Shown here one piece after another: positions 17,682-28,228 of a stretch of 64,000 nucleotides of DNA. Positions within the stretch are counted from its first letter, which is position 1. Every line of letters begins with the position of its first letter. Made by a program: the position numbers and the translations under genes. The notes below the pieces were generated by a model. That model ran no database searches. It saw only the letters and a list, made by a program, of their open reading frames with translations, and was not told the DNA's origin. Location: assembly GCA_020848435.1 (NCBI GenBank), contig JADLAC010000043.1, positions 128,670 to 192,669 of the forward strand, in the 5' to 3' direction. The stretch is from Burkholderiales bacterium. Lineage in GTDB: Bacteria; Pseudomonadota; Gammaproteobacteria; Burkholderiales; WYBJ01.

Positions 17682-18605
17682 ATGTCGAACGAACGCGTAC
17701 TCGAAGACAAGGTGATCGTGATCACCGGCGCGGGCCGGGGCATAGGCCGAGAATTTGCTTTGCTCGCGGCCGCGCACGGCGCCAAGGTGGTGGTGAACGA
17801 CCTCGGCACCGAGGTCACCGGCGCAGGCAAGGACGAGAAGGTCGCCGAGCAGGTCGTGCGCGAGATCCGCGCCGCCGGCGGGGAAGCGGTCGCCAACACC
17901 GACAGCGTCGCCGACTACAAGAGCGGCGCGGGAATCGTCGAACAGGCGGTTGCGACCTACGGCCGCATCGACGGGGTCGTCAACAACGCGGGCATCCTGC
18001 GCGATCGCATATTCCACAAGATGGAGCCGGAAGAGTGGGACGCGGTCATCAAGGTGCACTTGTACGGCGCGTTCAACGTGAGCCGGGCCGCGGCGACGCA
18101 TTTTCGCAAGCAGGAAAGCGGCGCCTACGTGCACATGACATCCGGCTCGGGGCTGTTCGGCAATTACGGCCAAGCGAACTACGGTGCCGCCAAGCTGGGC
18201 ATCTGCGGGCTGTCGCGCCAGATCGCGCTCGAGATGTCGCGTTTTCGCGTGCGCTCCAATTGCATCGCCCCCTCGGCCTTCAGCCGCATGATCGAAGCCA
18301 TTCCCACCAATACGCCGGAACAGGCCGCCCACGTCGAGGCCCGCCGCCGCGGAATGTCCGCCGCCAAGATCGCGCCGATGGCGATCTTTCTCCTTAGCGA
18401 CCTCGCCAAGGACGTCAACGGCCAGATATTTTCCGTGCGCGCGAACGAGATCTTCCTCCTCAGCCAGCCGCGGCCGATACGCTCGGCGCACAACTCCGAA
18501 GGCTGGACGCCGCGCTCGATCGCCGAGCGCGTGCTGCCCGCGTTCAAGGCATCCCTCGTGCCGCTGGAGCGTTCGCGCGACGTGCTGTCCTGGGATCCGA
18601 TTTGA
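17682..18605 (+). CDS. Short-chain dehydrogenase/reductase
   Basis: NAD(P)-dependent oxidoreductase with a Rossmann fold, 307 residues. The glycine motif TGAGRGIG (15-22), NNAG (101-104), catalytic serine region SGSG (154-157), and Tyr167 and Lys171 in YGAAK are all present. Length and the VNDLGTEVTG segment after beta-2 match the 3-hydroxyacyl-CoA dehydrogenase-like branch (HSD17B4/MFE-type), and the extra C-terminal 50 residues fit that group. ATG 17682 follows an AGGAGA site. The acyl-CoA ligase starts 57 bp later on the same strand, suggesting activation and oxidation of a common carboxylic acid substrate. Confidence 0.85.
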   Translation: MSNERVLEDKVIVITGAGRGIGREFALLAAAHGAKVVVNDLGTEVTGAGKDEKVAEQVVREIRAAGGEAVANTDSVADYKSGAGIVEQAVATYGRIDGVVNNAGILRDRIFHKMEPEEWDAVIKVHLYGAFNVSRAAATHFRKQESGAYVHMTSGSGLFGNYGQANYGAAKLGICGLSRQIALEMSRFRVRSNCIAPSAFSRMIEAIPTNTPEQAAHVEARRRGMSAAKIAPMAIFLLSDLAKDVNGQIFSVRANEIFLLSQPRPIRSAHNSEGWTPRSIAERVLPAFKASLVPLERSRDVLSWDPI

Positions 18606-18662
18606 ACGTTGGTCGATACCCGCAGTCATTCCCAGGGCGCAGCCTGGAGTCGAAGCAGCCTC

Positions 18663-20282
18663 ATGCCCATGACCGATGAGCGCACGCTGACGCGCCTGCT
18701 TCAGCACCTGGCTGCCGCGCACGGCGCGCGGCCTGCCCTGCATTACGGCAGCCGCGTCGTCAGCTTCGCCGAGTTGCAGGCCGAGAGCGCGCGGGTGGCC
18801 TCCGGGCTCGCCCGGCTCGGTGTCGGCGCGGGCGACCGGGTGGCGATCTGGCTCCCCAATACACCCGCGTGGCTCGCGTGTTTCTTCGCCTGCTGCCGCC
18901 TCGGCGCGATCGCGCTCGCGACCAACACGCGCTTCCGTAGCTCGGAGATGGAGGACATTCTCGGCCGCTCGGAAGCCAAGGTCTTAGTGTACTGGCCCGC
19001 TTTCCGCGGCATCGACTTCAGCGCGATCGTCGATGCGCTCGGTGCGGCCTCGGTCGGCGCCCTCGAGTCGATCGTCGCGTACAGCGAAGCGGGTGATCCC
19101 GATCCGCCGCCGCGAGTGCATGGCATCGCGGTGCATCGCTACGAGCGCCTGGCCGAGCACGCCGCGCTCGCGAGCGACCTCGGCAGCGCCGATCGCGGCT
19201 GTCTCATGTTCACCACTTCCGGCACGACGAAGGCGCCGAAGTTCGTGCTGCATACGCAGCGTTCCATCGTGCAGCACGCGCACGACGTGGCACGGGGTTT
19301 CGGCTACGCGCAGCCCGCCACGGTCGGGCTCGGTGTACTGCCGTTCTGCGGCACGTATGGATTCTCGACCGGGCTCGCGCCGCTCGCGGCCGGCGCGCCG
19401 CTGGTGGTCGAAACCGCCTTCGATGCCGAGCGCATCATCACGCTGATCCGTCGCCACGCGCTGACCAACACCAATCTCACCGGGCACATGATTGCCGAGC
19501 TGCTCGCCGCGGCGCCGGGCGAAGGCGCCTTTTCGTCCATTCGCTTTTGCGGCTGCGGCTCGGGCAGCGCGGAAGTCATCGCGCCGGCGGCGGCACAGGG
19601 CTTGCGCATCGCCGGCGTCTACGGGTCGAGCGAAGTCCAGGCCTTGTTCGCCCATCATGATCGACTGGAAGCCCCGCTCGCCGAGCGTGCGCACGGCGGC
19701 GGCTGGCCCGTCTCGCCAGCCGCGCGCGTGCGCGCCCGCGACGTGACCAGCGCGGGGTTGCTGCCGCACGGCGAAAGCGGTGCGCTCGAAATCCAGGCGC
19801 CCTCGCAGTTCAGCGCCTACTTCGGCAATGCGGCCGCGAGCGCCGAGGCATTCACGGACGACGGCTTTTTTCGCACCGGCGATCTGGGTTACACGCTTGC
19901 CGATGGCCGCTTCATCTTCCAGGCGCGACTCGGCGATGCCTTGCGGCTCTCGGGCTTCCTCGTCAGCCCCGCGCAGATCGAAAGCGTGATTGCCGAGCAT
20001 CCCTCGGTAGAGGCGTGCCAAGTGGTCGGCGTGGAGACGAGCGCGGGCACGCGCCCTTATGCATTCGTCACGCGCCGCGGCGGCGAGCCGTTCGACGAGA
20101 GCGCCGTGCTCGCCTTCGCACGCGCGCGCATGGCCAGGTACAAGGTCCCGGCGCGGATCGTTTGTCTCGAGGCTTTTCCCACCGTGCAAAGCGCCAATGC
20201 GATCAAGGTGCAGAAAGCGCGGTTGCGCGACATGGCCGAATCGCTCACGGCGGCGCGGGCCGACCAGCAGCAGATGCGCTGA
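18663..20282 (+). CDS. AMP-binding acyl-CoA synthetase (class I adenylate-forming)
   Basis: Adenylate-forming ligase that activates a carboxylic acid with ATP and transfers it to CoA, 539 residues. The P-loop FTTSGTTKAPK (about 183-193), YGSSE, the RTGDLGY motif and a C-terminal subdomain with SGFLVSPAQIE and a late lysine in AIKVQKARL are visible. ATG 18663 is preferred, with GGAG 12 bases upstream; a second ATG lies two codons on and a TTG at 18609 would overlap nothing but lacks family similarity. Substrate specificity cannot be predicted. It forms an operon with the SDR gene. Confidence 0.85.
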   Translation: MPMTDERTLTRLLQHLAAAHGARPALHYGSRVVSFAELQAESARVASGLARLGVGAGDRVAIWLPNTPAWLACFFACCRLGAIALATNTRFRSSEMEDILGRSEAKVLVYWPAFRGIDFSAIVDALGAASVGALESIVAYSEAGDPDPPPRVHGIAVHRYERLAEHAALASDLGSADRGCLMFTTSGTTKAPKFVLHTQRSIVQHAHDVARGFGYAQPATVGLGVLPFCGTYGFSTGLAPLAAGAPLVVETAFDAERIITLIRRHALTNTNLTGHMIAELLAAAPGEGAFSSIRFCGCGSGSAEVIAPAAAQGLRIAGVYGSSEVQALFAHHDRLEAPLAERAHGGGWPVSPAARVRARDVTSAGLLPHGESGALEIQAPSQFSAYFGNAAASAEAFTDDGFFRTGDLGYTLADGRFIFQARLGDALRLSGFLVSPAQIESVIAEHPSVEACQVVGVETSAGTRPYAFVTRRGGEPFDESAVLAFARARMARYKVPARIVCLEAFPTVQSANAIKVQKARLRDMAESLTAARADQQQMR

Positions 20283-20303
20283 GCGCCGCAGCGAGCGCGG
20301 CCG

Positions 20304-21428
20304 CTAACCCAAGCGGTCCGGCGGCGGTGGCTGCGCCGGGGCTTCGGCGGGTCCGGTCTCGGCCGCGGGCGCCGAACGATACCCGCCCTCGAGCCATTCG
20401 TGCCAGACCCCGAGCAGCACCGCGAGCACGACCGGGCCGAGAAACAAGCCCACCGGGCCGAACGCGGCCAAGCCGCCGAGCACGCCGAACATCACGAGCA
20501 GAAACGGGATGCGCGTCGCGCTGCTGATGACGAGCGGGCGGATGAGGTTGTCGACGGAGCTCACCACGAGCGTGCCCCAGACGAGCAGCCCGATGCCGGC
20601 CATGGTGTGGTCGGTCAACAACAGCCAGATGCCCGCCGTGCCCCAGACGAAGGGCGTGCCGAACGGTATCAGCGCGATCAGCCCCGTCACCGCACCCAAC
20701 AGCGCCGGCGCCTGCAGACCGGCGGCCCAATATCCCAGGCCCGCAAGCACACCTTGCGCCAACGCGGTAAGCACGATGCCGTACACCACCGCCTTGGTGG
20801 TGGCGGCGACCGCGTCGATGTACTGCTCCGAGCGCCGGCCGATGAATAGCTGCAGCACCCGCCTCGACTGAAGCGTCAACGCCGCGCCATCGCGATAGAA
20901 GAAGAACACGGTGAGCAGTCCGAACACCATGTTGGCCGCGATGTGCGTGATGTTGCCCGCCAGCACACCGACCTTGCCGAGCCAAGGATCGAGCCACTGC
21001 AAGATCTCGGTGCGCAGCGCATCGGGATCGTTCGAAACCCGGTCGAGGATCGCCTGCAATTGTTCCCCCAGCCAGGGGATGGCGAGCACGAACTCGGGCA
21101 GGCGGACCTGGCTGATGGACAATTCACCGCGCAGCAGCAGATACGCCGCGCCGACCTCGTCACGCAAGACGGCGACCAACCAGATCATCGGCGCCACGAA
21201 AGCCGCCGCCAATGCGATCGTCATTGCCAATGCCGTGAGGTTGGGCAGTCGCGGCGCCGCGCGCATCAGGCGCTGGTACACGGGCCAGGTGACGTAGGCG
21301 AGAATGCCGGCCCACGCGACCGGCACCAGGAAGAAATGCAGCACCTGGTACGAGAGCAGCAGCAACCCGCCCAGGAACAGCGCCAGGATGACTCGGCGCG
21401 TCAGCGCACGCAGAGTCTGCTCATCCAT
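20304..21428 (-). CDS. AI-2E family transporter (PerM/YdiK-like)
   Basis: Polytopic inner-membrane protein of 374 residues with about eight hydrophobic helices. The family hallmarks LIPFGTPFVWG and the C-terminal PLVLAVLLG-like helix with FGPVGLFLGPVV are visible. Relatives include TqsA, proposed to export AI-2, and Na+/H+ antiporter-like members, so substrate assignment is weak. The C-terminal 35 residues are Pro/Ala-rich and hydrophilic. It converges on the acyl-CoA ligase with 21 bp between stops. A second, larger homologue is at 33.5-35.4 kb. Confidence 0.85.
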   Translation of the reverse strand: MDEQTLRALTRRVILALFLGGLLLLSYQVLHFFLVPVAWAGILAYVTWPVYQRLMRAAPRLPNLTALAMTIALAAAFVAPMIWLVAVLRDEVGAAYLLLRGELSISQVRLPEFVLAIPWLGEQLQAILDRVSNDPDALRTEILQWLDPWLGKVGVLAGNITHIAANMVFGLLTVFFFYRDGAALTLQSRRVLQLFIGRRSEQYIDAVAATTKAVVYGIVLTALAQGVLAGLGYWAAGLQAPALLGAVTGLIALIPFGTPFVWGTAGIWLLLTDHTMAGIGLLVWGTLVVSSVDNLIRPLVISSATRIPFLLVMFGVLGGLAAFGPVGLFLGPVVLAVLLGVWHEWLEGGYRSAPAAETGPAEAPAQPPPPDRLG

Positions 21429-21874
21429 CGCCGTGCGAAGCGAGCAAGCAAGCAGGATGCGCAGCGCCCGAACGCAGCCGCGCGCGCGCGAGGCTTGCGC
21501 AAGCCGCCAGAGCGTGCCGCGGCATGGCTAGGACCGTCCGTTGCAGGGTTGGGTAGATGATGCGCGGCGGCCAACGTGGGGGATCGACGGCTGGCATCAT
21601 ACCGCAGCCGGCGCAGCGCACGGCACCGTCAAGCGCGTAGCGTGCCGCGCGCGACAACTCCCCCAACAACGTCCACGCCGCGGACGCGGTTAGCAAACGT
21701 TGGGCCCGTGCAATCTCGTTGCGTTTCAATAGCGCGTCGCGCATACTCGCCCGGTCGAATTTCTCTCGGCAGCGGTCGAGCCAAGCGTCTTCGCGCTTGC
21801 CTGTCCCGACCCGCGGCGGTTCGATACTCGCGTCAATCCGGGCAACACCTGCAGCAGATTCGGAGATACCAGCA
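21429..21874. other. 446-bp region: cspA promoter and leader, no other gene supported
   Basis: An open leftward frame spans it but overlaps cspA and shows no family features. The right-hand 120 bp form the probable cspA leader. Confidence 0.5.
21719..21747 (+). promoter_or_regulatory. Candidate sigma70 promoter of the cold shock gene
   Basis: TTGCGT (21719-21724), a 17-bp spacer and CATACT (21742-21747). Transcription would start near 21754 and give a leader of about 120 nt, in keeping with the long structured leaders of cold shock mRNAs. Confidence 0.4.
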
Positions 21875-22081
21875 ATGCCAACCGGCACCGTAAAGTTTTT
21901 CAATACCACTAAAGGATTCGGATTCATCCAGCCCTCGGATGGTTCGAAGGATGTATTCGTTCATATTTCCGCCGTCGAGCGTTCGGGCTTGCCCGGACTG
22001 TCCGAGAAGCAGCAGGTCTCTTTTGAGCTCGAGCGGGGTCGGGACGGCCGGGTTTCGGCCGTGAACCTGAAGGCCCTCTAA
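21875..22081 (+). CDS. Cold shock protein, CspA family
   Basis: Single-domain RNA/DNA-binding protein of 68 residues acting as an RNA chaperone. RNP1 (KGFGFI) and RNP2 (VFVHIS) are intact in the order expected. Length is canonical. ATG 21875 follows GGAGA at 21862; the frame extends upstream, but residues before MPTGTVKFF are not part of the family. A perfect hairpin lies 10 bp after the stop. It stands alone between divergent and downstream genes. Confidence 0.95.
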   Translation: MPTGTVKFFNTTKGFGFIQPSDGSKDVFVHISAVERSGLPGLSEKQQVSFELERGRDGRVSAVNLKAL

Positions 22082-22090
22082 GCTGCGGCA

Positions 22091-22113
22091 TGAACCGGCC
22101 GCGTGCCGGTTCA
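22091..22113 (+). terminator. Hairpin downstream of cspA
   Basis: TGAACCGGC, loop CGCGT, GCCGGTTCA: perfect 9-bp stem 10 bp after the stop codon. There is no T run, so it may stabilise the 3' end rather than terminate by itself. Confidence 0.55.
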
Positions 22114-22297
22114 GCTTCCGGCTACCGGCGGCACGCATGCAGCGGCTAGTGCGTGCCGGCTGCTGCATTGTTGGCACGAGCGCAAGGCGGCGCACGCGAC
22201 CCGCGTACTTGCATCGACCAGCCCCTGCAGGCGCCAACGAGCGGGTGGTGGCTGCGCGCACTGCGGGCCGCCGCGTGCGCGTTAAGGATGCCTGGTG

Positions 22298-23293
22298 ATG
22301 GCGCCGCACGATATTCTTGACGCCTGCGCCGAACGCGCCCGCGCGCTGCGCAGGCGCGTCGTATTTCCCGAAGCCGGCGATGAACGCGTCGTGGCCGCAG
22401 CTGCGCGGATCGCGCGCGCAGGCCTCGCAGTTCCGATCCTTCTGGCCGCGCGCTCGGTTATCGAAGCGGCTGCGCAGCGTTGCGGCGTCTGCCTCGAAGG
22501 CGTCGAGTGCGCCGATCCGGATCACGGCCAACGCTGCGCGAGCTACGCGGGGCTCTATGCCGCCGCGCGGCCGGCCGCGAGCGCGAAAGTCGCCGAGCGG
22601 CTGGTACGCAAACCGCTGTTTCACGCCGGCATGATGGTCAAGGCGGGCGATGCGCACGCCATGGTGGCCGGCGTCTCGACTACCACGGCGCGCGTCATCG
22701 AAGCCGGGCTGATGACCGTGGGGCTGGCCGCGGGCATCCGCACGCCGTCGAGCTTCTTCCTGATGCTCGTCCCGGCTGTGCGCGGCCAGCCGGAGCGCGC
22801 GCTGGTATTCGCGGACTGCGCGGTCAACGTCGATCCCGATGCCGAGACCTTGGCCGACATCGCGCTCGCCTCGGCACGAAGCTGCCGTTCGCTGCTGCGC
22901 GAGGAACCGCGCATCGCGCTGCTGTCGTTCTCGACCCGCGGCAGCGCCAAGCACCCGCGGGTGGACAAGATACAAGCAGCGCTTCGGATCGCGCGGGAAC
23001 GCGAGCCCACGCTCGCGATCGACGGCGAGCTACAGGCCGATGCGGCACTGGTGGCCGAGGTTGCGCGCAAGAAGCTCCCCGCCGCTAGCCCGGTCGCTGG
23101 CCAAGCGAACGTCCTGGTCTTTCCGGATCTGGATGCCGGCAATATCGGTTACAAGCTCACCCAGTGGCTCGCCGGGGCGCGGGCGATCGGCCCGATCCTG
23201 CAGGGCTTCGCGCGTCCGTTGAGCGACCTGTCGCGCGGCGCGAGCGTCGACGACATCGTGGCAACCGCTACGCTGGTGGTGGCCAGCGCATGA
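22298..23293 (+). CDS. pta: Phosphate acetyl/butyryltransferase
   Basis: Converts acetyl-CoA and phosphate to acetyl phosphate, 331 residues: a stand-alone PTA_PTB catalytic domain without the N-terminal DRTGG regulatory part of long Pta. [12 protein letters not shown] at the N-terminus, [36 protein letters not shown] and [12 protein letters not shown] in the middle, and a terminal [20 protein letters not shown] block identify the family. ATG 22298 has AAGGA upstream; a GTG one codon before is the alternative. Acetate kinase, which uses its product, is 6.3 kb downstream. Butyryl specificity cannot be excluded. Confidence 0.85.
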   Translation: MAPHDILDACAERARALRRRVVFPEAGDERVVAAAARIARAGLAVPILLAARSVIEAAAQRCGVCLEGVECADPDHGQRCASYAGLYAAARPAASAKVAERLVRKPLFHAGMMVKAGDAHAMVAGVSTTTARVIEAGLMTVGLAAGIRTPSSFFLMLVPAVRGQPERALVFADCAVNVDPDAETLADIALASARSCRSLLREEPRIALLSFSTRGSAKHPRVDKIQAALRIAREREPTLAIDGELQADAALVAEVARKKLPAASPVAGQANVLVFPDLDAGNIGYKLTQWLAGARAIGPILQGFARPLSDLSRGASVDDIVATATLVVASA

Positions 23294-23423
23294 GCCGCCG
23301 GCGTGCGCCGCTGCGACATCGGTCGCGCTAGCGCGGCACCGTCTCGAACGGTATTGCCGGATAGTGCCCGATGGTAGCGCGCTTCGATGCGTGCAGCGCA
23401 AGCGATGCCCGCGGACGCGCCGT

Positions 23424-24566
23424 CTAGCGTTCCCCGATCGGCACGTAGGCCCGAGGACCCGGACCATCGTAGAGAGTGAGCGGCCGCAACAGGATGTTGT
23501 TCTCGAGCTGCTCCAGCACCTGCACCGTCCAGCCGGGCACGCGCCCGAGGGCGAAAATCGGCACGAACAGATCCTCGGCGATCCCGTTGAGGAAATACAC
23601 GACGCCGGCATAGAAATCGACGTTGACGTTGACGCCGTGGCGTGCATAGGGCTGCATCGCGGCAACGACGGCCTCGAGAATCTGGTACCACTGCGGCTGT
23701 CCCATCTCGCGCGAGAGCCGCTCGACCCCGGCGCGCATATGCCGGGCGCGCGGATCCTCCGCGCGATACACGCGGTGGCCGAATCCCATCACGGGCTCCT
23801 TGTTCGCGCGCTTGCGCTTCACGTATTCCGCCGCCTTGGCCGGATCGCCGATTTCCTGCGCCATGCGCATCACGTTCTCCGCCGCGCCGCCGTGCGCCGG
23901 GCCAGCCAGGGCGGCGACCGCGGCCGTGATCGCGGCATGCAAGTCGGCATCGGTACCGGCCACGACCCGAGCCGCAAACGACGAGGCGTTCGAACCGTGC
24001 TCGGCGTGCAACACCATGTCGATGTCCATCAAGCGCGCGCTGTCGGCGCTTGGCGCCTCGCCCTTGAGCATGTAGAGAAAGTTCGCGGCATGAGGCAGGG
24101 ACGGATCGGGCGCGACGGGCTCGCGGCCATTGCGGATGTGCTCGTGCGCGGCGACGATGATCGGCACTTGCGAGGTGAGCCGTATGCCTTTGCGCAGCGT
24201 CGCTTGCGGCGACTTGTCGGCGGTTTCCGCATCGAATGCCGCGAGGGCGGAAACGCAGGTGCGCAGCACGTCCATCGGATGCGCGCGGCGGATGATCCGG
24301 ATCAGCTCGTAGATTTCGACCGGAAGGCTGCGCGCCGCCTTCAGCTCGGCGACGAAGCCCTGCAACTGCGCGCCGGTCGGCAGATCGCCCTTGAGCAGCA
24401 GGTAGCACGTTTCTTCGAACGTGGACTGCTGCGCCAGGTCGTGGATCGAGTAGCCGCGATAGCGCAGCTCGCCGGCCCGGCCATCGATATGACAGACTCG
24501 AGAGCGATCGAAATAGACGCCCTTGAGGCCGCGATGAACTTCGATTGTCTCGACCGGTTCGCCCAT
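23424..24566 (-). CDS. Citrate synthase (short type, possibly also 2-methylcitrate synthase)
   Basis: Condenses acetyl-CoA with oxaloacetate, 380 residues. All three catalytic blocks are intact: GPAHGGAAE (His), MGFGHRVYRAEDPRA (His) and VNVNVDFYAG (Asp), plus HAEHGSNASS. The N-terminus (LKGVYFDRSRVCHIDG) and length match the short, Gram-positive/archaeal-like type rather than the about 430-residue allosteric GltA of Proteobacteria, so propionyl-CoA may also be accepted. ATG 24566 follows a GGAGGAG site. It converges on pta with 130 bp between. Confidence 0.92.
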   Translation of the reverse strand: MGEPVETIEVHRGLKGVYFDRSRVCHIDGRAGELRYRGYSIHDLAQQSTFEETCYLLLKGDLPTGAQLQGFVAELKAARSLPVEIYELIRIIRRAHPMDVLRTCVSALAAFDAETADKSPQATLRKGIRLTSQVPIIVAAHEHIRNGREPVAPDPSLPHAANFLYMLKGEAPSADSARLMDIDMVLHAEHGSNASSFAARVVAGTDADLHAAITAAVAALAGPAHGGAAENVMRMAQEIGDPAKAAEYVKRKRANKEPVMGFGHRVYRAEDPRARHMRAGVERLSREMGQPQWYQILEAVVAAMQPYARHGVNVNVDFYAGVVYFLNGIAEDLFVPIFALGRVPGWTVQVLEQLENNILLRPLTLYDGPGPRAYVPIGER

Positions 24567-24660
24567 TTGACTCCTCCATGCCGGCAGCTTGCGCAGCGCA
24601 GCCGAACGGTAGCAGAAAAGGCGCCGCTGACGAAGCCTCGGGCCTGGACGCTGCGCGCGC

Positions 24661-25866
24661 CTATCCGTCGCGGCTTTGGATGCGCACACCATCGCGCACC
24701 GTGTCGCCGGGAAACACGATCACCCGCTCGCCGGGCTGCAATCCCTGCACGACCAGAGCGACACGGTCGTTGCGCCGCGGCACGCCGACTGCGCGCTTGC
24801 GCGCCACGCCTGCCTCTACGACGAACACCGCGAACCCGTCGCCGTCGCGAAACAGCGCGCCAGAGGGCACCAGCGTGGCAGCCTCGGAGCGGTGCACCAC
24901 GATGCGCGCATCCACCCGGTAACCATCGCCCAAGGCGAGCGCTTCGGCACCGGTGACGACCAGGTCGATGATGACGTTCACGCGCTGCTCCTCCACGCCG
25001 AGCGCCGAGACCTTGGTGAACGCAGAGGGCTCGATGCGGCGCACGCGCCCGCGCAACGGCGCCTTGTCGCTGCCCGCGTCGATGGAGGCATCGGCACCTG
25101 GAGCAATGGCCACCGCCTCGGTCGACAGCACGTCGACGACTACCTCGAGCTGCTCGATGTCGCCCAGCTCCAGCAGACCCGTACCGATGGCGACGGGACC
25201 TTCGCTTTCGTGCAGGACGCGCAAAACCTGTCCCGCGATGGGGGCCAGCACTTGAAAACCACCCGCGGTCTTCGTAGTGGCGCGCTGATCGCTGCGTACG
25301 CGTAGCAGCGCCGCGCGGGCTTGCGCGAGCTCGCGCTCGGCGGCCTGGCGCTCGAAGCGCGCCGCCTCGAATTCCTTGTCCCGCAGTCGCGCCGCGAGCT
25401 CCGACTGCTCCCGGCTCGACGCCGAGACGAAGCCCTCCGCGGCCAGGCGCGCGGTGCGATCGGCATCGGCACGCGCCTGGTCCAGCGCGGCCTTCGCGCG
25501 CGCTTCCATGGCACCGGCACGCAGCACGCTCGCTTGGGCGCCGGCGCTGCGCTCTTCGAGCTCGCGCATCGTGCGCAGATCATGCAGCTCCGGCGCGCTC
25601 GGTACGATGATGGCGACGACGGCATCCCGCCCGACCCGATCCCCCGCCTTGAAGCCGATTCGCAGCAGCCGCCCGGCGAGTGGCGCAGCTACGGTATAGC
25701 GATCGCGCACGCGGGTCTTGCCGTCGTCATCGATGGTCTGCTCGAAACGGCCCTGCGTCACCGCGGCCGTCTCGACCGAGATCGGCTGCGGTCGAAGCGC
25801 CCACGCGGTCAGCGCCGCCGCCGCGCCGAGCGCAAGCGTCCACAGCACGAGGGTGCGGGTCTTCAC
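24661..25866 (-). CDS. Periplasmic adaptor (HlyD/MacA-like) of an ABC efflux system
   Basis: Membrane-fusion protein of 401 residues. An N-terminal membrane anchor (about 6-24) is followed by a lipoyl half (VAAPLAGRLLRIGFKAGD), a coiled-coil hairpin (about 95-195, Ala/Arg/Glu-rich), the second lipoyl half (VLAPIAGQVLRVL) and beta-barrel/membrane-proximal domains. It lacks a lipobox. The start is GTG 25866, one base after the permease stop, so the three exporter genes form one unit. The system resembles MacAB but with ATPase and permease split. Confidence 0.85.
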   Translation of the reverse strand: MKTRTLVLWTLALGAAAALTAWALRPQPISVETAAVTQGRFEQTIDDDGKTRVRDRYTVAAPLAGRLLRIGFKAGDRVGRDAVVAIIVPSAPELHDLRTMRELEERSAGAQASVLRAGAMEARAKAALDQARADADRTARLAAEGFVSASSREQSELAARLRDKEFEAARFERQAAERELAQARAALLRVRSDQRATTKTAGGFQVLAPIAGQVLRVLHESEGPVAIGTGLLELGDIEQLEVVVDVLSTEAVAIAPGADASIDAGSDKAPLRGRVRRIEPSAFTKVSALGVEEQRVNVIIDLVVTGAEALALGDGYRVDARIVVHRSEAATLVPSGALFRDGDGFAVFVVEAGVARKRAVGVPRRNDRVALVVQGLQPGERVIVFPGDTVRDGVRIQSRDG

Positions 25867-25867
25867 G

Positions 25868-28228
25868 TCATTCTCGCGTCTTCAGCACGGCGACCAGGTC
25901 GAGACGATCGATGCGATGGCGCACGATCAATGCGCTGAGCACTCCGGCGGCCACGACGGTCAAGCCCGCGTAGGCGTAGGTTCGAGGCAGGATGACGAGC
26001 GGAATCTTGAACGCCTCCACGTGCGTGAGCGCCACGATCAATGCCGCCAGGGCGTAGCCGAGCAAGAACCCGAGCGGAATGCCGGCCGCCAGCATGAGCG
26101 CCAACTCGCCCAGGAACAGCGCGGACACTTCGCCGCGCGTGAGCCCGAGCACGCGCAGCGAAGCAAGCTCCCAGGCGCGCTCGGCCAAGCTGATGCGCGC
26201 GCTGTTATACACGATTCCGACGGCGATGGTGGCGGCAAAGAGCGTCAGGACGCCGGTAAAGAACAGCAGGTTGCGCGCCGTCGTACTGCGGAAGCTCTCG
26301 AGCAAGCTCGCCTTTACGATGCCCGCGCTCACGCGCGGCAGGGTCTTGATGCGCGCGAGTAGCTCATCGCGCCGTGCGGCATCCACGGTCAACGCCGCGA
26401 TGTTGTACCGCGGTCCTTCCGCGGCGAGCCGATCTAGCGCGGCCGCGTCCATGTACGCATTCAGGCCGACGAGCTCGTCGAAGACGACGCTCACCTGCAC
26501 TTGTCGGACCGCTCGCTTGCCTTCGAGCACCTCGATCCATACCCGGTCGCCCGCGCGCACATCGAGCTTGCGCGCCAAGCGTGCATTCATCAGCAAGCCC
26601 GCGGGCGGTATCGCCTGCTCGCCGCGGTCGACGTCGATCGCGCGCTGCAGCCGCGCGCCCGCGGGCAGGCCGCTAATGGCGGCGCGATAGGTCAGATGCC
26701 CATGGCGCAGCCGCACGGCGAGGCTGCGATATGCTTCCGCGCGCACCACGCCCGGCAGGCGCGCGACCTCGGAGAGCACTTCGGGACCGAGCGGCTCGAC
26801 GAAGCTCAGGTAGATCATGCCGGGCTGCGCGCGTTGGAACTGCACATCCATGAAGTAATCCACCGCGTCGCGCCAAAACGTTCCCGAAACCAGGATCGCC
26901 ACTGAGCCCGCGATGCCTAGCACCGTGAAGGCGGCGCGCACCGGCCGCCGCTCGATGTTGCGCACGATCATGCGCACCGCGGGCGTCGTCCAGTGGCTCA
27001 AGCCCATGCGCTCGAGCAGCGCCGGCCGATACGCCGGCGGCGCCGGGGGCCGCATGGCCTGCGCCGGCGGCAACGTGACCACGCGTCGAATCGCCTGCAC
27101 GGTCCCGAGGGCCGCGGCGCCCAGTGCCGCCCCCGCGGAAGCGACGATCACCCACGGCAGGGTCTGATGGCGGAACTGCGGAAAGTGGAAGAATGCGGTG
27201 TACATGCGTGTCATGTAGTGGCCCAGCCATTGACCGAGCGCGATGCCGAGCACGATGCCCGCGAACACGATCACGGCCACGAGCTTCAGATAATGCAGGA
27301 CGATGCTACGGTCGTCGTAGCCCAGCGCCTTCAATGCGGCGATCTGTTCGCGCTGCGCGGCGACTTGGCGGTGCAGCACCACATTGAGGATGAACACCGC
27401 GACGGCGAGGAATATCGACGGCAGGATGGTGCCGTTCACGCGCTGCTGCTCGATCTCCTGCGAGACGATCTTGTGCGAGATCTGCTCGGAACGAGTGCTC
27501 GCGCCGCGGCCGCCATAGGGCTCCAAAACCCGATCGAGCGCGCGCACCACCGCCGCTTCCGATGCCGCCGGTTCGAGGCGTACCAGCAACGAATTGAAGC
27601 CGCCTTCCATGTTGAACGCCGCGGCCAGGCGTTTGGCATCCATCCACAGCACGGCGAACCATTCGTCGTCCGGCAGGCCGCCGCCGCGCGTGGCATAGAT
27701 GTACTCCGCCGATAGCACGATCCCGGCCACCGTGAGCGCTTGCCGTTTACCGTTGAGCAGCACCTGGAGGGTGTCGCCGGGCTCGAGGCCACGCGCCTGC
27801 GCGAAACGCTCGTTGACCAGCACCTGGTCGGAGCCCTCGCGCAGGATCCACTGTCCCTTGCGCAGCGTGAGGCGCCCCATGCCGCTATTGTCGGGCGGCA
27901 GGCTGATGATGCGCCCGCTCAACGGCTGGATCACCCCGGGGAGGTCCATCTGCACGTCCTGCACCACCCGGGTCTGGAATTGGGCGATGCCGGCGATGCG
28001 CCCGATGGTGTGCGTGATCGCATCGGGGGCGCGCTTCAAGTCGGCGAACAGGTGCGGGAAGTGCGCGCTCTCGTAGAAACGGTCGCGGGCGCGGGTGAGC
28101 GAGTCGTGGGTCGAGTGGGTGGCGATGAAGCCGCCGATGCCGCACGCGACCACCAGCGCGATCGTGATCGCCTGGCCGCGCAAGCGCCACAGATCGCGCC
28201 CGAGCTTGCGATCGAGCATGCTCACCAT
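25868..28228 (-). CDS. ABC transporter permease with two FtsX domains
   Basis: Inner-membrane permease of 786 residues. An N-terminal helix (about 20-40) and a large periplasmic domain precede a first FtsX-type membrane bundle (about 270-385), followed by a second unit (helix about 430-450, periplasmic domain, helices about 660-775). This duplicated arrangement is found in YbbP- and MacB-related mechanotransmission exporters. ATG 28228 overlaps the ATPase stop by 7 bp; an ATG three codons on is an alternative. With its ATPase and adaptor it probably moves substrates out of the periplasm; the cargo is unknown. Confidence 0.87.
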   Translation of the reverse strand: MVSMLDRKLGRDLWRLRGQAITIALVVACGIGGFIATHSTHDSLTRARDRFYESAHFPHLFADLKRAPDAITHTIGRIAGIAQFQTRVVQDVQMDLPGVIQPLSGRIISLPPDNSGMGRLTLRKGQWILREGSDQVLVNERFAQARGLEPGDTLQVLLNGKRQALTVAGIVLSAEYIYATRGGGLPDDEWFAVLWMDAKRLAAAFNMEGGFNSLLVRLEPAASEAAVVRALDRVLEPYGGRGASTRSEQISHKIVSQEIEQQRVNGTILPSIFLAVAVFILNVVLHRQVAAQREQIAALKALGYDDRSIVLHYLKLVAVIVFAGIVLGIALGQWLGHYMTRMYTAFFHFPQFRHQTLPWVIVASAGAALGAAALGTVQAIRRVVTLPPAQAMRPPAPPAYRPALLERMGLSHWTTPAVRMIVRNIERRPVRAAFTVLGIAGSVAILVSGTFWRDAVDYFMDVQFQRAQPGMIYLSFVEPLGPEVLSEVARLPGVVRAEAYRSLAVRLRHGHLTYRAAISGLPAGARLQRAIDVDRGEQAIPPAGLLMNARLARKLDVRAGDRVWIEVLEGKRAVRQVQVSVVFDELVGLNAYMDAAALDRLAAEGPRYNIAALTVDAARRDELLARIKTLPRVSAGIVKASLLESFRSTTARNLLFFTGVLTLFAATIAVGIVYNSARISLAERAWELASLRVLGLTRGEVSALFLGELALMLAAGIPLGFLLGYALAALIVALTHVEAFKIPLVILPRTYAYAGLTVVAAGVLSALIVRHRIDRLDLVAVLKTRE

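Noticed and set aside
21421..21927. 168-codon leftward frame before and over cspA
   Set aside because: It overlaps cspA on the opposite strand and has no recognisable domain or ribosome site.
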